Source: Kineosporia corallincola
GTDB lineage: Bacteria > Actinomycetota > Actinomycetes > Actinomycetales > Kineosporiaceae
Direction: 5' to 3'
NCBI RefSeq assembly: GCF_018499875.1
Contig: NZ_JAHBAY010000005.1
Location: 434,001-498,000, forward strand
Length of the DNA stretch: 64,000 bases
Below the pieces are notes generated by a model, which worked only from the letters and a program-made list of their open reading frames with translations, made no database searches and was not told the DNA's origin. Of the stretch, positions 29,162 through 38,217 are shown one piece after another (the first letter of the stretch is position 1; each line of letters starts with the position of its first letter). The position numbers and the translations under genes are program-made.

Positions 29162-32100
29162 ACCACCACCCTCTTCCGGCGCCCGCCCAGGCAGTCCCCG
29201 CCGGAGATGCCCGCCGGTGAGCTGTCTTTGCAGGAGCCACCGGTGCTGCCGGAGGCACCCACGGGCAATCTGGGCATGCTGCTGATGTACCTGCCGATGG
29301 CGATCGGCTCCAGCGTGATGATTCTGCTGTTCGTCTCCCCGTCGAAGCCCGGTATGGGATTGATGGCCGCCGGGCTGATGGCCATGACCTCGATGACGAT
29401 GGTGTTCGGGCAGGTGGGCCGCACCTCGGCCGACCGCAAGCGGCGGATGCGCGGTGAACGCCGTGACTATCTGCGGTATCTGGCCCAGTCCCGGCAGAAG
29501 GTGCGGGGGGTGGCCACCGAGCAGCGTGCGGCCCTGGCCTGGCGGCATCCCTCGCCCGCGGGCCTGTGGTCGGTGGCCCTCAGCGACCGGCTGTGGGAAC
29601 GGCGCCCCTCGCACCCGGACTTCGCCGAGGTGCGGATCGCGACCGGCCAGCAGCGGCTGGCGATGACGATGACACCGATCCAGACCAAGCCGGTGGAGGA
29701 CCTGGAGCCGTTGTCGGCACGGGCACTACGCCGGTTCGTGCGGGCCTACACCACGATCGACGGGCAGCCGACCGCGGTCTTCCTGCGGGGTTTCGCGCAG
29801 GTACAGCTCCGGGGGGACGACAGCGGTGACCAGACGGTCGGCCGCGACCTGGTCCGCGCGATGCTGGCCCAGCTGGTCACCTTTCACTCTCCCGACGACC
29901 TGCGTCTGGTGATCTGTGCCGCGGACGGCCGGGAGGCGGAGTGGGACTGGGCGAAATGGCTTCCGCACAGTCAGCATCCGAGTCAGCAGGACGGCGCCGG
30001 GCACGCCCGGCTCTACGCGGCTGACGCGGCGGAACTGGAGAAGGTACTGGCGGCGGAGGTCGGCGACCGGGGCCGGTTCGAGGCCGGGGCGATGCCGACC
30101 CGGGACGAGCCCTACGTGGTGGTCGTGGTGGACGGGGTGGACCTGCCGCAGGAGTCCCGGCTCGCCGGCGCCGGGTACCGCAATGCCGTGGTGGTGGAGG
30201 CCGATTCAGGGCGGGCTCTGCGCCCCGGACGGGTCACCCTGCGCCTGGAGGTGTCGGCACAGGAGCTGACCATGGTGCGCTTCGACCGGACCGGGACCGA
30301 GATCCGCACTCCCCTGGGCCGTCCCGATCGGCTGTCGGCCACCCGCGCGAGCGGGCTGGCGCGCGTTCTGTCACCTCTGCGACTGGGAGCGACGGCGGAC
30401 GTCGGGGAACCGATGCTGAACAACTTCGACCTCGGGACGCTGCTGGGGGTGGGCGAGATCGACGCGCTGGACCCGGCGAAGATCTGGTCCCGGGCGAGCG
30501 GTCCCGAGCGGCTGCGGGTGCCGCTGGGCATCGCCGAGGACGGCAGCCGGGTGGAACTGGACATCAAGGAGTCGGCGCAGGGCGGGATGGGCCCGCACGG
30601 ACTGCTGATCGGGGCCACCGGCTCGGGCAAGAGCGAGCTGCTGCGCACCCTGATCCTCGCGCTGGCAATCACGCACTCGTCCGAGGTGCTGAACTTCGTC
30701 CTGGTCGACTTCAAGGGTGGCGCGACGTTCCTGGGCCTGGGCGACCTGCCGCACACGTCCGCGACCATCACCAACCTGGCCGACGAGGCCGCGCTGGTGA
30801 CCCGCATGCAGGACGCCCTCCAGGGCGAGATGATGCGCCGCCAGGAGCTGCTGCGCAGCGCCGGCAACTACAGCTCGCTGCTGGAGTACGAGACCGCCCG
30901 CGCCAACGGCGTGATGCTCGACCCGCTGCCCACGCTGTTCGTGGTGGTCGACGAGTTCAGCGAGCTGCTGGCCTCGCACCCGGACTTCTCCGAGCTGTTC
31001 GTGATGATCGGCCGGCTGGGCCGCTCGCTCGGCGTTCACCTCCTGCTCGCCAGTCAGCGCATCGACGACGGCCGCATGCACAAGCTGGAGAGCCATCTCT
31101 CGTACCGGATCGGCCTGCGCACGTTCTCGGCGATGGAGAGCCGCTCGGTGATCGGCGTGCCGGACGCCTATCAGCTGCCGAGTGCACCGGGTAACGGATA
31201 CCTACGCTCGGACGTGGCCACCCTGACCCGGTTCAAGGCCGCGTACGTGTCCGGCCGCTACCGCCGGCGCACCGCCGAGCAGCGCCAGGAGGAGGTGCGC
31301 CGCCAGGTGGTGCCGTTCAGCGCCGGCCCGGTGGCGGTGGCCGAACCCGAGACCCCGGTCCCGGCGGTGGAACCCGTCGACCCCGGGATCGGAGCGGATG
31401 ACGGCGAGACCCTGCTGAAGGTCGCCGTCAGCCGGCTGCGTGACGCCGGGCCGCCCGCCCACCAGGTGTGGCTGCCGCCGCTGACGAAACCGCCGACGCT
31501 GGACCAGATCCTGCCTCCGCTGGCGCCGCACGCCGAGTTCGGCCTGAGCCCGGCCAGCTGGCCCGGGCGTGGTGGCCTCGTGGTGCCGGTGTCGATCGTG
31601 GACAAGCCCTACGACCAGGTCCGCGACCTGTCGATGGTGGACCTGTCCGGGGCTGGTGGCCACGTCGGTATCGCCGGTGGCACCCAGTCCGGCAAGAGCA
31701 CGCTGCTGCGCACGCTGATCTCGGTGCTGGCGCTCAGCCACACGCCGCGGGAGGTGCAGTTCTACTGCCTCGACCTGGGCGGAGGCTCGCTGGCCACGCT
31801 GGCCGGGCTGCCGCACGTGGGCGGGGTGGCCGGGCGCACCGAGGCGGAGCGGATCAGCCGTACGGTCGCCGAGGTCGCGGCCGTGGCCAACCGGCGCGAG
31901 AAGCTCTTCGCCGAGCACGGTATCGAGAACATGGCCGCCTATCGCACGGCACGGCGCCAGGGGCAGTTCGCCGACGACCCGCACGGTGACGTGTTCCTGG
32001 TGGTGGACGGCTGGCACGCGCTGCGGGCCGACCACGAGAGCCAGGACGTACCGATCCGTCAGCTGGTCGCCCGGGGCCTGGCCTACGGTGTGCACATCCT

Positions 32101-33139
32101 GCTCACCACCAACCGCTGGTCCGACGTGCACAGCCAGCTGCGTGACCAGCTGGGCACCCGGCTGGAGCTGCGGCTGGGCGACCACATCGACTCGATGATC
32201 GACATGCGTGCCGCCAAGCAGGTTCCGCGCAAGCCCGGCAGCGGCCTGACCATGGAGAAGCTGCACTTCCTGGCCGCGGTGCCGCGGATCGACGGGCATG
32301 CCCGGGTCGAGGACCTGGCGGCGGCCTCGCGAGCGCTGGCCGAGTCGGTCAGCGACGCCTGGGAGGGCCCGCGCGCCCCCGGGGTGCGGATGCTGCCCTC
32401 GTTGTTGCCGGCCGGGCAACTTCCCGCTCCGGAGCCGGGCATGCGCGTGGCACTCGGCTGGGGAGAGGCCGAACTGGAGCCGGTCTGGCACGACTTCGGC
32501 CAGGACCCGCACCTGACCGTGCTCGGCGACACCGGCTCGGGCAAGACCGGGGTGATGCGGCTGATCGCGAGCGCCATCCCGAAGGTGCACGATCCGGCGG
32601 AGATCGAGGTCTTCATCGTGGACACCCGCCGGGTGCTCGTGGAGGCGGTCCCGGAGGAGTACCGCACGGGTTACGCCTTCAACGCCGCCGCGGCCGGCGA
32701 GCTGATCACCGCCCTGTCCGGGCGCCTGCGCGAGCGGGTGCCCGGTCCGGAAGTGTCACCGGCCCAGCTCCAGCGCCGGGACTGGTGGAGCGGTCCGGAG
32801 GTCTATCTGCTGGTCGACGACTACGACCTGCTGCTGGGTGGGATGAACAGCCCGCTGAGCACTCTGATCGACCTGCTGCCCCAGGCCGGCGACATCGGCC
32901 TGCACGTGGTGCTGGCCCGTAGCGCGGCCGGGTCGACGCGTACGTCGATGGATGCCGTGGTGCGCCGTCTTCAGGAGTCCAACACCCCGGACGTGGCGCT
33001 GTCGTCACCGGCGACCGAGATGCCGCTGCTGAACGGGACCCGGCCCCGGCCTCTGCCGCCCGGCCGTGGGCAGCTGGTCACCCGGCGCAGCGGTGAGCTG
33101 ATGCAGCTGGGCTGGCTGGACCTGGAGCAGCCGTCATGA
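29159..33139 (+). CDS. eccC: Type VII secretion ATPase EccC (three FtsK/SpoIIIE domains)
   Basis: A 1,326-residue protein starting at ATG 29159. The frame is open further upstream, but EccC proteins begin near here and the mirrored leader ends at this ATG. Two membrane segments lie at about residues 40-60 and 65-85. Three ATPase domains follow, each with a P-loop: GATGSGKS at 485-492, GGTQSGKS at 840-847, GDTGSGKT at 1123-1130. Domain 1 also shows the Walker B pattern VVVDEFSEL. The uninterrupted single-chain form matches fused EccCa-EccCb. EccC powers export and recognises WXG100 substrates. It overlaps the mycosin gene by 4 bp (ATGA). Confident. Confidence 0.97.
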   Translation: MTTTLFRRPPRQSPPEMPAGELSLQEPPVLPEAPTGNLGMLLMYLPMAIGSSVMILLFVSPSKPGMGLMAAGLMAMTSMTMVFGQVGRTSADRKRRMRGERRDYLRYLAQSRQKVRGVATEQRAALAWRHPSPAGLWSVALSDRLWERRPSHPDFAEVRIATGQQRLAMTMTPIQTKPVEDLEPLSARALRRFVRAYTTIDGQPTAVFLRGFAQVQLRGDDSGDQTVGRDLVRAMLAQLVTFHSPDDLRLVICAADGREAEWDWAKWLPHSQHPSQQDGAGHARLYAADAAELEKVLAAEVGDRGRFEAGAMPTRDEPYVVVVVDGVDLPQESRLAGAGYRNAVVVEADSGRALRPGRVTLRLEVSAQELTMVRFDRTGTEIRTPLGRPDRLSATRASGLARVLSPLRLGATADVGEPMLNNFDLGTLLGVGEIDALDPAKIWSRASGPERLRVPLGIAEDGSRVELDIKESAQGGMGPHGLLIGATGSGKSELLRTLILALAITHSSEVLNFVLVDFKGGATFLGLGDLPHTSATITNLADEAALVTRMQDALQGEMMRRQELLRSAGNYSSLLEYETARANGVMLDPLPTLFVVVDEFSELLASHPDFSELFVMIGRLGRSLGVHLLLASQRIDDGRMHKLESHLSYRIGLRTFSAMESRSVIGVPDAYQLPSAPGNGYLRSDVATLTRFKAAYVSGRYRRRTAEQRQEEVRRQVVPFSAGPVAVAEPETPVPAVEPVDPGIGADDGETLLKVAVSRLRDAGPPAHQVWLPPLTKPPTLDQILPPLAPHAEFGLSPASWPGRGGLVVPVSIVDKPYDQVRDLSMVDLSGAGGHVGIAGGTQSGKSTLLRTLISVLALSHTPREVQFYCLDLGGGSLATLAGLPHVGGVAGRTEAERISRTVAEVAAVANRREKLFAEHGIENMAAYRTARRQGQFADDPHGDVFLVVDGWHALRADHESQDVPIRQLVARGLAYGVHILLTTNRWSDVHSQLRDQLGTRLELRLGDHIDSMIDMRAAKQVPRKPGSGLTMEKLHFLAAVPRIDGHARVEDLAAASRALAESVSDAWEGPRAPGVRMLPSLLPAGQLPAPEPGMRVALGWGEAELEPVWHDFGQDPHLTVLGDTGSGKTGVMRLIASAIPKVHDPAEIEVFIVDTRRVLVEAVPEEYRTGYAFNAAAAGELITALSGRLRERVPGPEVSPAQLQRRDWWSGPEVYLLVDDYDLLLGGMNSPLSTLIDLLPQAGDIGLHVVLARSAAGSTRTSMDAVVRRLQESNTPDVALSSPATEMPLLNGTRPRPLPPGRGQLVTRRSGELMQLGWLDLEQPS

Positions 33140-34332
33140 GGCACCGGCTGAGGTCCGCGAGTCTGCCCTGTCGCGCCGGGATCAGCTTCGTTCTGGTGCT
33201 TTTCGCTGTCCCTCTGGCTCCGGGTACGGCCCGGGCCGAGCCGGAGTGCGCCCCGGCGGCGAAGGATTCGGTCGCCGGTGTCCCGTGGGCCCAGCAGCGC
33301 CTGGCGCCGGAGCAGGCCTGGGGACTGACGAGGGGCGGGGGTGAGCTGGTCGCCGTGGTCGGCACCGGTGTCAGCTCCGGAGCTCCCGCCCTGAAGGGGT
33401 CGGTGCTGGCCGGACGCGACGTGCGCACCGGCGGCCGGGCCGACAGCGACTGCCCCGGGCACGGCACGTTCGTGGCCGGGCTGATCGCCGCCAGCCCGCA
33501 GCCGAAGCAGGGACTGGCCGGAGTGGCCCCGGCCGCCCGGATCCTGCCGGTGCGGGTCACCGACGACCAGGACGACGTGGACGCGGCCATGCTGGCCCGG
33601 GGCATCCGGGCTGCCGTCGACGGCGGTGCCGGGGTGGTGGCGGTGACCGTCTCCGCGGGCAGCGGGACCAAGGCGCTGCGGGCGGCGGTGGCCTACGCGA
33701 AGAAGCACGATGTCGTGCTGGTGGCCTCCACCGACCGGCCCAGCACCCTGACCTCCGACTCCACGGTCGCCTACCCGGCGGCGCTGCCGGGGGTGCTGGC
33801 GGTCGCGTCGGTCAGCGCCGAGGGTTCGGTCAGCAATGCGGCCGGTAGCGGTCGCCCGCTGCTGGCGGCCCCGGGCGAGAACCTGATCAGTGTCGCCCCG
33901 AAGGGTTCCGGCCAGGTCAGTGCGGGGGGCAGCGGGGTCGCCACCGGGTTCGCCGCCGGTGCGGCCGCTCTGGTGCGCGCCTACCGGCCGGATCTGACCG
34001 CGCCGCAGGTGATCGCCCGGCTGGAGGCCACCGCCGACCATCCCTCCGGCGATCTGCCGGACGCCGGGCTCGGATACGGGATCGTCGACCCCACCTCGGC
34101 GGTGACGACGGACCTGACGTCGGAGGAGGACTATCGGGCAGATTCACTGGTATCCCCGGTCCTCGACGTGCCGCTCGCCACATCTCCCGACACCGGCCCC
34201 CGCTCCGTGGCCCTGCTGGTGTCCGGTGTCGCCCTGGGCTCGACGACACTGGTGGCACTGGTCTTCTCCCTGGTCCGGGAGGCACGGCGGCGCCGTCGGC
34301 AGCCGGTGCCGGTGCCGTCCGGCGGCTCCTGA
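33136..34332 (+). CDS. mycP: Mycosin-like S8 protein MycP, apparently catalytically dead
   Basis: A 398-residue protein with the full mycosin layout: signal peptide 1-35, subtilisin-like domain about 50-345, single C-terminal membrane helix at about 355-378 and an Arg-rich cytoplasmic end. The catalytic residues are not intact. The Asp motif (usually VAVIDTGV) reads VAVVGTGV, with Gly76. The His motif GHGTFVAG is kept (H109). The Ser motif (usually GTSxAAPxxAG) reads GSGVATGFAAG, with Gly267 in the Ser position. The oxyanion-hole Asn also appears replaced. Knowledge: mycosins are structurally needed by the ESX membrane complex independently of proteolysis. It is coupled to eccC by ATGA. Inference: retained as a scaffold. 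A one-residue alignment shift at the Ser motif is the main caveat. Confidence 0.9.
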   Translation: MRHRLRSASLPCRAGISFVLVLFAVPLAPGTARAEPECAPAAKDSVAGVPWAQQRLAPEQAWGLTRGGGELVAVVGTGVSSGAPALKGSVLAGRDVRTGGRADSDCPGHGTFVAGLIAASPQPKQGLAGVAPAARILPVRVTDDQDDVDAAMLARGIRAAVDGGAGVVAVTVSAGSGTKALRAAVAYAKKHDVVLVASTDRPSTLTSDSTVAYPAALPGVLAVASVSAEGSVSNAAGSGRPLLAAPGENLISVAPKGSGQVSAGGSGVATGFAAGAAALVRAYRPDLTAPQVIARLEATADHPSGDLPDAGLGYGIVDPTSAVTTDLTSEEDYRADSLVSPVLDVPLATSPDTGPRSVALLVSGVALGSTTLVALVFSLVREARRRRRQPVPVPSGGS

Positions 34333-34420
34333 CGCGGGATTCACCGGCCCGGCCGGCAGCAGGGAAGCCCGAACCGTTACTTGACTCCCCAACACCGGAT
34401 CCTGATTCTTGTGGGACTTA

Positions 34421-34448
34421 GGCATCAAAACCACGGAAACAAAGATTC
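34421..34448 (+). promoter_or_regulatory. Element shared by luxR-type and sigma-factor upstream regions (copy 1)
   Basis: This block, just before the LuxR-type gene, matches 38148-38175 at 19 of 28 positions. It shares GGYATC, then AAACC, then AAACAA, then ATT at equal spacing. It ends about ten bases before the GTG start, so it could be part of a leader or an operator rather than a -35 box. Low support. Confidence 0.3.
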
Positions 34449-34457
34449 GGGGTAACG

Positions 34458-37097
34458 GTGGCGGACACGTGTGAGAGCGACCGGCTCACGGCATCAGGCC
34501 GTGAGCCGGAGCGCCGCGCTGTCCGTCACCTCGTCCGGCGTCTGCGCGAGGGCAGCGGCGGGGTGCTCCTGATCGAGGGCGAGGCCGGAGCGGGCCGCAG
34601 CACCCTGATGGAACACGCCCTCGCCGAGGCGGCGCGCGTCGCGGGCGTCACCGTACTGTCCGCCGCGGCCGACGAGTTCAGCCCCCGCTTCCCTCTCCAG
34701 GTGCTCCAGGACGCCCTCACCGACGCGGACCTGACCACGGTCGAGCAGGTCCTGGCGCACCTGTCGCACCTGACCGACGAGCAGCCGGTGCTCCTGGCCG
34801 TCGACGACCTGCACTGGGCCGACGAGACGACGTTGCTGGCATGGCACCGGCTGGCCCGGCTGGCCCGTCACCGGCCGCTCCTGCTGACCGGCACCCACCG
34901 GCCCACACCGCCCGCACCGCCCGGGGTGCACCGTGACGACCTGCCCATGCTGCGACGAGCCCTGATCCGGGCGGGCGCCGAGGTGATCACGCTCGGCCCG
35001 CTGCCCGGCGACACCGTCACCGCCACCGTCGACGCGGTCCTAGCCCGCCGCGCCCACCGGGGCCTGCCCGACATCGGCACGCATCTGCACGCACTGGCCG
35101 CCCGCACCGCCGGAAACCCGCGATACCTGGCCGATCTCGTCCAGGCCGCCGAGCACCAGGACACCCCCGACGGCCTTCCCGATGGTCTTGCCACCGTCAT
35201 CGAGGCCCGTCTCGACTTCCTCAGTCTCCCGGCCCGCGCGGTGCTGGGCACCGCCGCCCTGCTGGGCGACACCTTCTCCGCCGACGACCTGGCCGTGGCC
35301 GGCGGGCATCCGGTCAGCACGCTGGTCTCGGTGCTGGAGGAGCTGAGCGCCACCGGCCTGCTGGCCGAGTCGCACACCCACCTCACCTTCCGTCACCCCC
35401 TGCTGCGGGACGCCCTCTACCAGCGGATCCCGGCCGGTGTCCGCCGGATGCTGCACCGGCAGGCGGGCACGGATCTGGCCGACGCCGGGACGGGTGCTCA
35501 CATCGTCCTCAAGCACCTGGTGGCCGCACACGACCCCACCCGCACCCTGGACGAGCGGACCGCGGACTGGCTGGTCCAGACCGGCGAGCCACTCGTGGCT
35601 CACGATCCCGACGGCACCGCCGAACTGCTGACAGCCGCTCTCACCGCCGTCGGCGAGAACGATCCCCGCACCGGCCCCCTGCGAGTCCTGCTCGCCCAGG
35701 CACGCTGGCGTCAGGGCCGTTCCGGCGAGGCAGCCGCGCTGGCCAGCCAGGTGATCAGCGCCGCCGACGATCCCGGAACGCTCGCCGCGATGACCTGGAT
35801 CAGCGCCTGGACGACATCGAACACGGACGACGACAGCACCACCGAACCGGTCGCCGGTACGGCCACCTGCTCACTGCTGCGCCGCACCCTGGCCGCTCCC
35901 GGCCTGCCCCCGGTGACGGCCGTACGGCTGCGCGCCGCGCTCGCCCACCGGCTGCTGGGCGCCGGCGACCAGGAGAGCGCCGCCTCGGCCGCCGCCACGA
36001 TCCTGCGCGGCGAGAGTGCTGACCCCCTGGCCCGGGCGATCGCGCTGGGGGTGAACGCCGTCGTGATGCGTCCTCACCGGCAACGGCAGGACACCGATCT
36101 CCGGCAGGCGCTCGACCTGGCCTCGGGGCACGACGATCCGGCCGCCGCGCAGATCCGGCTGTGGCTGGCCGAGCGGCGGGTGGACCTGCTGTCCACCCAT
36201 GGCCCGGCCCAGGAGGCCAGAACCGCGGCCCGCGACCTTCTGGCCCAGGCGCAGCGGTACGGATCGTCCCCGGCGCTCGCCCGCGCCCGGGTGCTGAACG
36301 CCGACCTGCTCTACGACCACGGCGACTGGGACGAGGCGCTGGAGCTGCTGGCCGCCACCCCGTCGCCGGCCCCGGACGACCGGCACCGCCGGCAGGGCCT
36401 CCTCGCGCTGATCGCCCTGCACCGCGGCGACACCGAGACCGCCGCCGAGGCGATCTCCGGCGTCGTCAACGGCTCCGACGAACGCCTCACCCTGGCCCGC
36501 GCCCTGCTGGCCGAACAGCGCGGCCACCCCGAAGAGGCTCTGGCCGTGCTCACCGTGACCCACCCGGTGCCCGCCGCGCAGCACCAGGTGCTCACCCGGC
36601 TGCGGCTGGCCACCTCGGCCCGCGACGACGTCCCCACCGACATCCTCTCCGGCCTGCACCAGCAAACTGTGGACGACGAAACCCCCCTGCGCACGGCCCA
36701 GTACGTGGAGAACCTGGCCCTGGTCCGCGCCCGCACGGGCGACCTGCCCGGCGCCCGCACCGCCCACAGCCGGGCCGGCGCGCTCTACCTGACCCTGGGC
36801 GCCCAGGGCGAGCTCCAGCGCCTCGACGCCCTGCTGCGCCCGCACGGCGTGCAACGCCGCCGGGCGGCGAAACGCCCGGTCACCGGCTGGGCCGCGCTGA
36901 CCCCGGCCGAGGTGAGCATCGCCCAGCTGGTGGCCGAGGGGCGCACCAACGCCGACATCGCCGCCCAGCTGTTCGTCTCACGCCGCACCGTCGAGGGGCA
37001 CGTGTCACACATCCTGGCCAAGCTGGGCCTGCGCTCACGGGTGGAACTGGCCCGCGACGCCGGGCGCCGCAGCCGGGCCGCCGCTCTGGCGGGCTGA
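34458..37097 (+). CDS. Large LuxR-family ATPase transcription regulator (LAL/MalT-like)
   Basis: An 879-residue protein starting at GTG 34458 (GGGGTAACG upstream). Residues 15-280 form a STAND-type ATPase domain with P-loop GEAGAGRS at 41-48, where the usual Lys is Arg47, and Walker B VLLAVDDLHWADE at about 112-124. Residues 300-800 are helical, tetratricopeptide-like repeats. Residues 812-870 are a LuxR/GerE helix-turn-helix (LTPAEVSIAQLVAEGRTNADIAA, RTVEGHVSHILAKLGL). It follows mycP by about 125 bases on the same strand and may control the secretion locus. The Arg in the P-loop could lower ATP hydrolysis, though some LAL regulators vary here. Regulator class is confident; target is inferred. 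Confidence 0.9.
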   Translation: MADTCESDRLTASGREPERRAVRHLVRRLREGSGGVLLIEGEAGAGRSTLMEHALAEAARVAGVTVLSAAADEFSPRFPLQVLQDALTDADLTTVEQVLAHLSHLTDEQPVLLAVDDLHWADETTLLAWHRLARLARHRPLLLTGTHRPTPPAPPGVHRDDLPMLRRALIRAGAEVITLGPLPGDTVTATVDAVLARRAHRGLPDIGTHLHALAARTAGNPRYLADLVQAAEHQDTPDGLPDGLATVIEARLDFLSLPARAVLGTAALLGDTFSADDLAVAGGHPVSTLVSVLEELSATGLLAESHTHLTFRHPLLRDALYQRIPAGVRRMLHRQAGTDLADAGTGAHIVLKHLVAAHDPTRTLDERTADWLVQTGEPLVAHDPDGTAELLTAALTAVGENDPRTGPLRVLLAQARWRQGRSGEAAALASQVISAADDPGTLAAMTWISAWTTSNTDDDSTTEPVAGTATCSLLRRTLAAPGLPPVTAVRLRAALAHRLLGAGDQESAASAAATILRGESADPLARAIALGVNAVVMRPHRQRQDTDLRQALDLASGHDDPAAAQIRLWLAERRVDLLSTHGPAQEARTAARDLLAQAQRYGSSPALARARVLNADLLYDHGDWDEALELLAATPSPAPDDRHRRQGLLALIALHRGDTETAAEAISGVVNGSDERLTLARALLAEQRGHPEEALAVLTVTHPVPAAQHQVLTRLRLATSARDDVPTDILSGLHQQTVDDETPLRTAQYVENLALVRARTGDLPGARTAHSRAGALYLTLGAQGELQRLDALLRPHGVQRRRAAKRPVTGWAALTPAEVSIAQLVAEGRTNADIAAQLFVSRRTVEGHVSHILAKLGLRSRVELARDAGRRSRAAALAG

Positions 37098-37148
37098 ACA
37101 CCCCGCCCCGCACCCCTCCGGACGCCGTCGGGCGTCCACCAAGTTTTT

Positions 37149-37181
37149 TTGACACCACCGAACCGCGCTCGCCGGTGTCAA
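37149..37181. terminator. Hairpin between convergent genes (copy 1 of a repeated element)
   Basis: A perfect 8-bp inverted repeat TTGACACC-N17-GGTGTCAA, preceded by a run of T, sits between the convergent luxR-type and deoR-type genes. The same dyad with the same 17-base spacer occurs at 48383-48415. It is probably a bidirectional terminator hairpin, although no T-run follows the stem in either direction. Confidence 0.55.
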
Positions 37182-37276
37182 TTCTCGACAAGACATGCCG
37201 CGTGCTCGGGCAGCAGACGCGTCGGTCATCGTCGCGGATCATCGCGTCCGGTCGTTGCCACCGCTTCAGACCTGGT

Positions 37277-38035
37277 TCAGGCCCGCACGACCCGGGGCCC
37301 GGCCAGTCCCAGCGCGGCGGCCGCGCTGTCTTCCAGCCCGGAGTCGGTGACCAGCACGTCCAGGTCGGACACCGACCCGAACCGGGCCAGCGAGTAGTTC
37401 TCCACCTTGGAGTGGTCGGCCAGCAGCACGGTGCGGCGGGCGGCGTTCATCATCGACGCCTTCACCGACGCCTCGCCCGGGTCGGGCGTGGTCAGGCCGC
37501 GTTCCAGCGACACCCCGCTGGCGGCCATGAACGCGACGTCGACATACATCCTGGCCAGGGGCTGGAGCAGCCACTCGTCCACGGTGGCGAAGGTGCTGCG
37601 GCGCACCCGGCCGCCGAGCATGATCACCGTGAGGTTGGTGCGCGGCGTCAGCATCATGGCCAGGGCCGGGGAGTTCACGATGACCGTCAGCTCCCGGTCC
37701 TGCGGCAGCACCTCGGCCAGGCGGGCGGTGGTGGAGCCGGCGTCGAGCACGATCGAGCCCTCGTCGGGCACCTCGGCCAGCGCGGCCTTGGCGATGCGTT
37801 CCTTCTCGGTGGTCATCACCGAGTCCCGCACCGACAGCACCGGATCCGGCGCCCGGCCCACCGGCACCGCCCCGCCGTAGACCCGGCGCACGTTGCCCGA
37901 GCGCTCCAGCAGGGTCAGGTCGCGGCGGATGGTCTCGGTGGTGACGGCGAAGTCGGTGGCCAGCGTGACCACGTCGACCTTGCCGTCGGCCCGGGCCAGG
38001 CGAAGGATCTCCTTCTGGCGCTCCTCGGCGTTCAT
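37277..38035 (-). CDS. DeoR/GlpR-family transcription regulator
   Basis: A 252-residue protein starting at ATG 38035, with GGAAGGAG upstream; an in-frame start at 38062 lacks a ribosome site. Residues 1-57 are the DeoR winged helix (RQKEILRLARADGKVDVVTLA, TTETIRRDLTLLERSG). Residues 70-235 are the phosphosugar-sensing DeoRC domain with the usual DAGSTTARLAEVLP and LLADHSKVENYS motifs. DeoR proteins usually repress sugar genes beside them; no sugar gene is seen nearby, so the target lies elsewhere or is the secretion locus. It is convergent with the LuxR-type gene and divergent from the sigma-factor gene. Confidence 0.92.
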   Translation of the reverse strand: MNAEERQKEILRLARADGKVDVVTLATDFAVTTETIRRDLTLLERSGNVRRVYGGAVPVGRAPDPVLSVRDSVMTTEKERIAKAALAEVPDEGSIVLDAGSTTARLAEVLPQDRELTVIVNSPALAMMLTPRTNLTVIMLGGRVRRSTFATVDEWLLQPLARMYVDVAFMAASGVSLERGLTTPDPGEASVKASMMNAARRTVLLADHSKVENYSLARFGSVSDLDVLVTDSGLEDSAAAALGLAGPRVVRA

Positions 38036-38147
38036 CCGGACTCCTTCCGCCTGCTCATCCACCTGTTACACCACCGAATCATTGGTTAGAAGGTATCTTC
38101 GTCCAGAGCCAAAGTCATGCATCCCGCACCTATGAAGTTGGGATGTT

Positions 38148-38175
38148 GGTATCGAAACCCACAAAACAAGTATTG
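38148..38175 (+). promoter_or_regulatory. Element shared by luxR-type and sigma-factor upstream regions (copy 2)
   Basis: Similar to 34421-34448 (19 of 28 positions). It lies about 35-45 bases upstream of the likely sigma-factor start, between that gene and the divergent deoR-type gene. Could be a shared operator or promoter; low support. Confidence 0.3.
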
Positions 38176-38217
38176 CTACGGGTGTGCGTGATCCGGTTCC
38201 GGCGAAGCATGGTCCCC

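Noticed and set aside
37149-37181. TTGACA in the hairpin as a -35 box
   Set aside because: No -10-like hexamer follows at 16-18 bases, and the same dyad recurs between another pair of convergent gene ends.
36161-38089. Long plus-strand frame crossing the LuxR-type and DeoR genes
   Set aside because: It is Pro/Arg-rich and covers two genes with clear domains in other frames.
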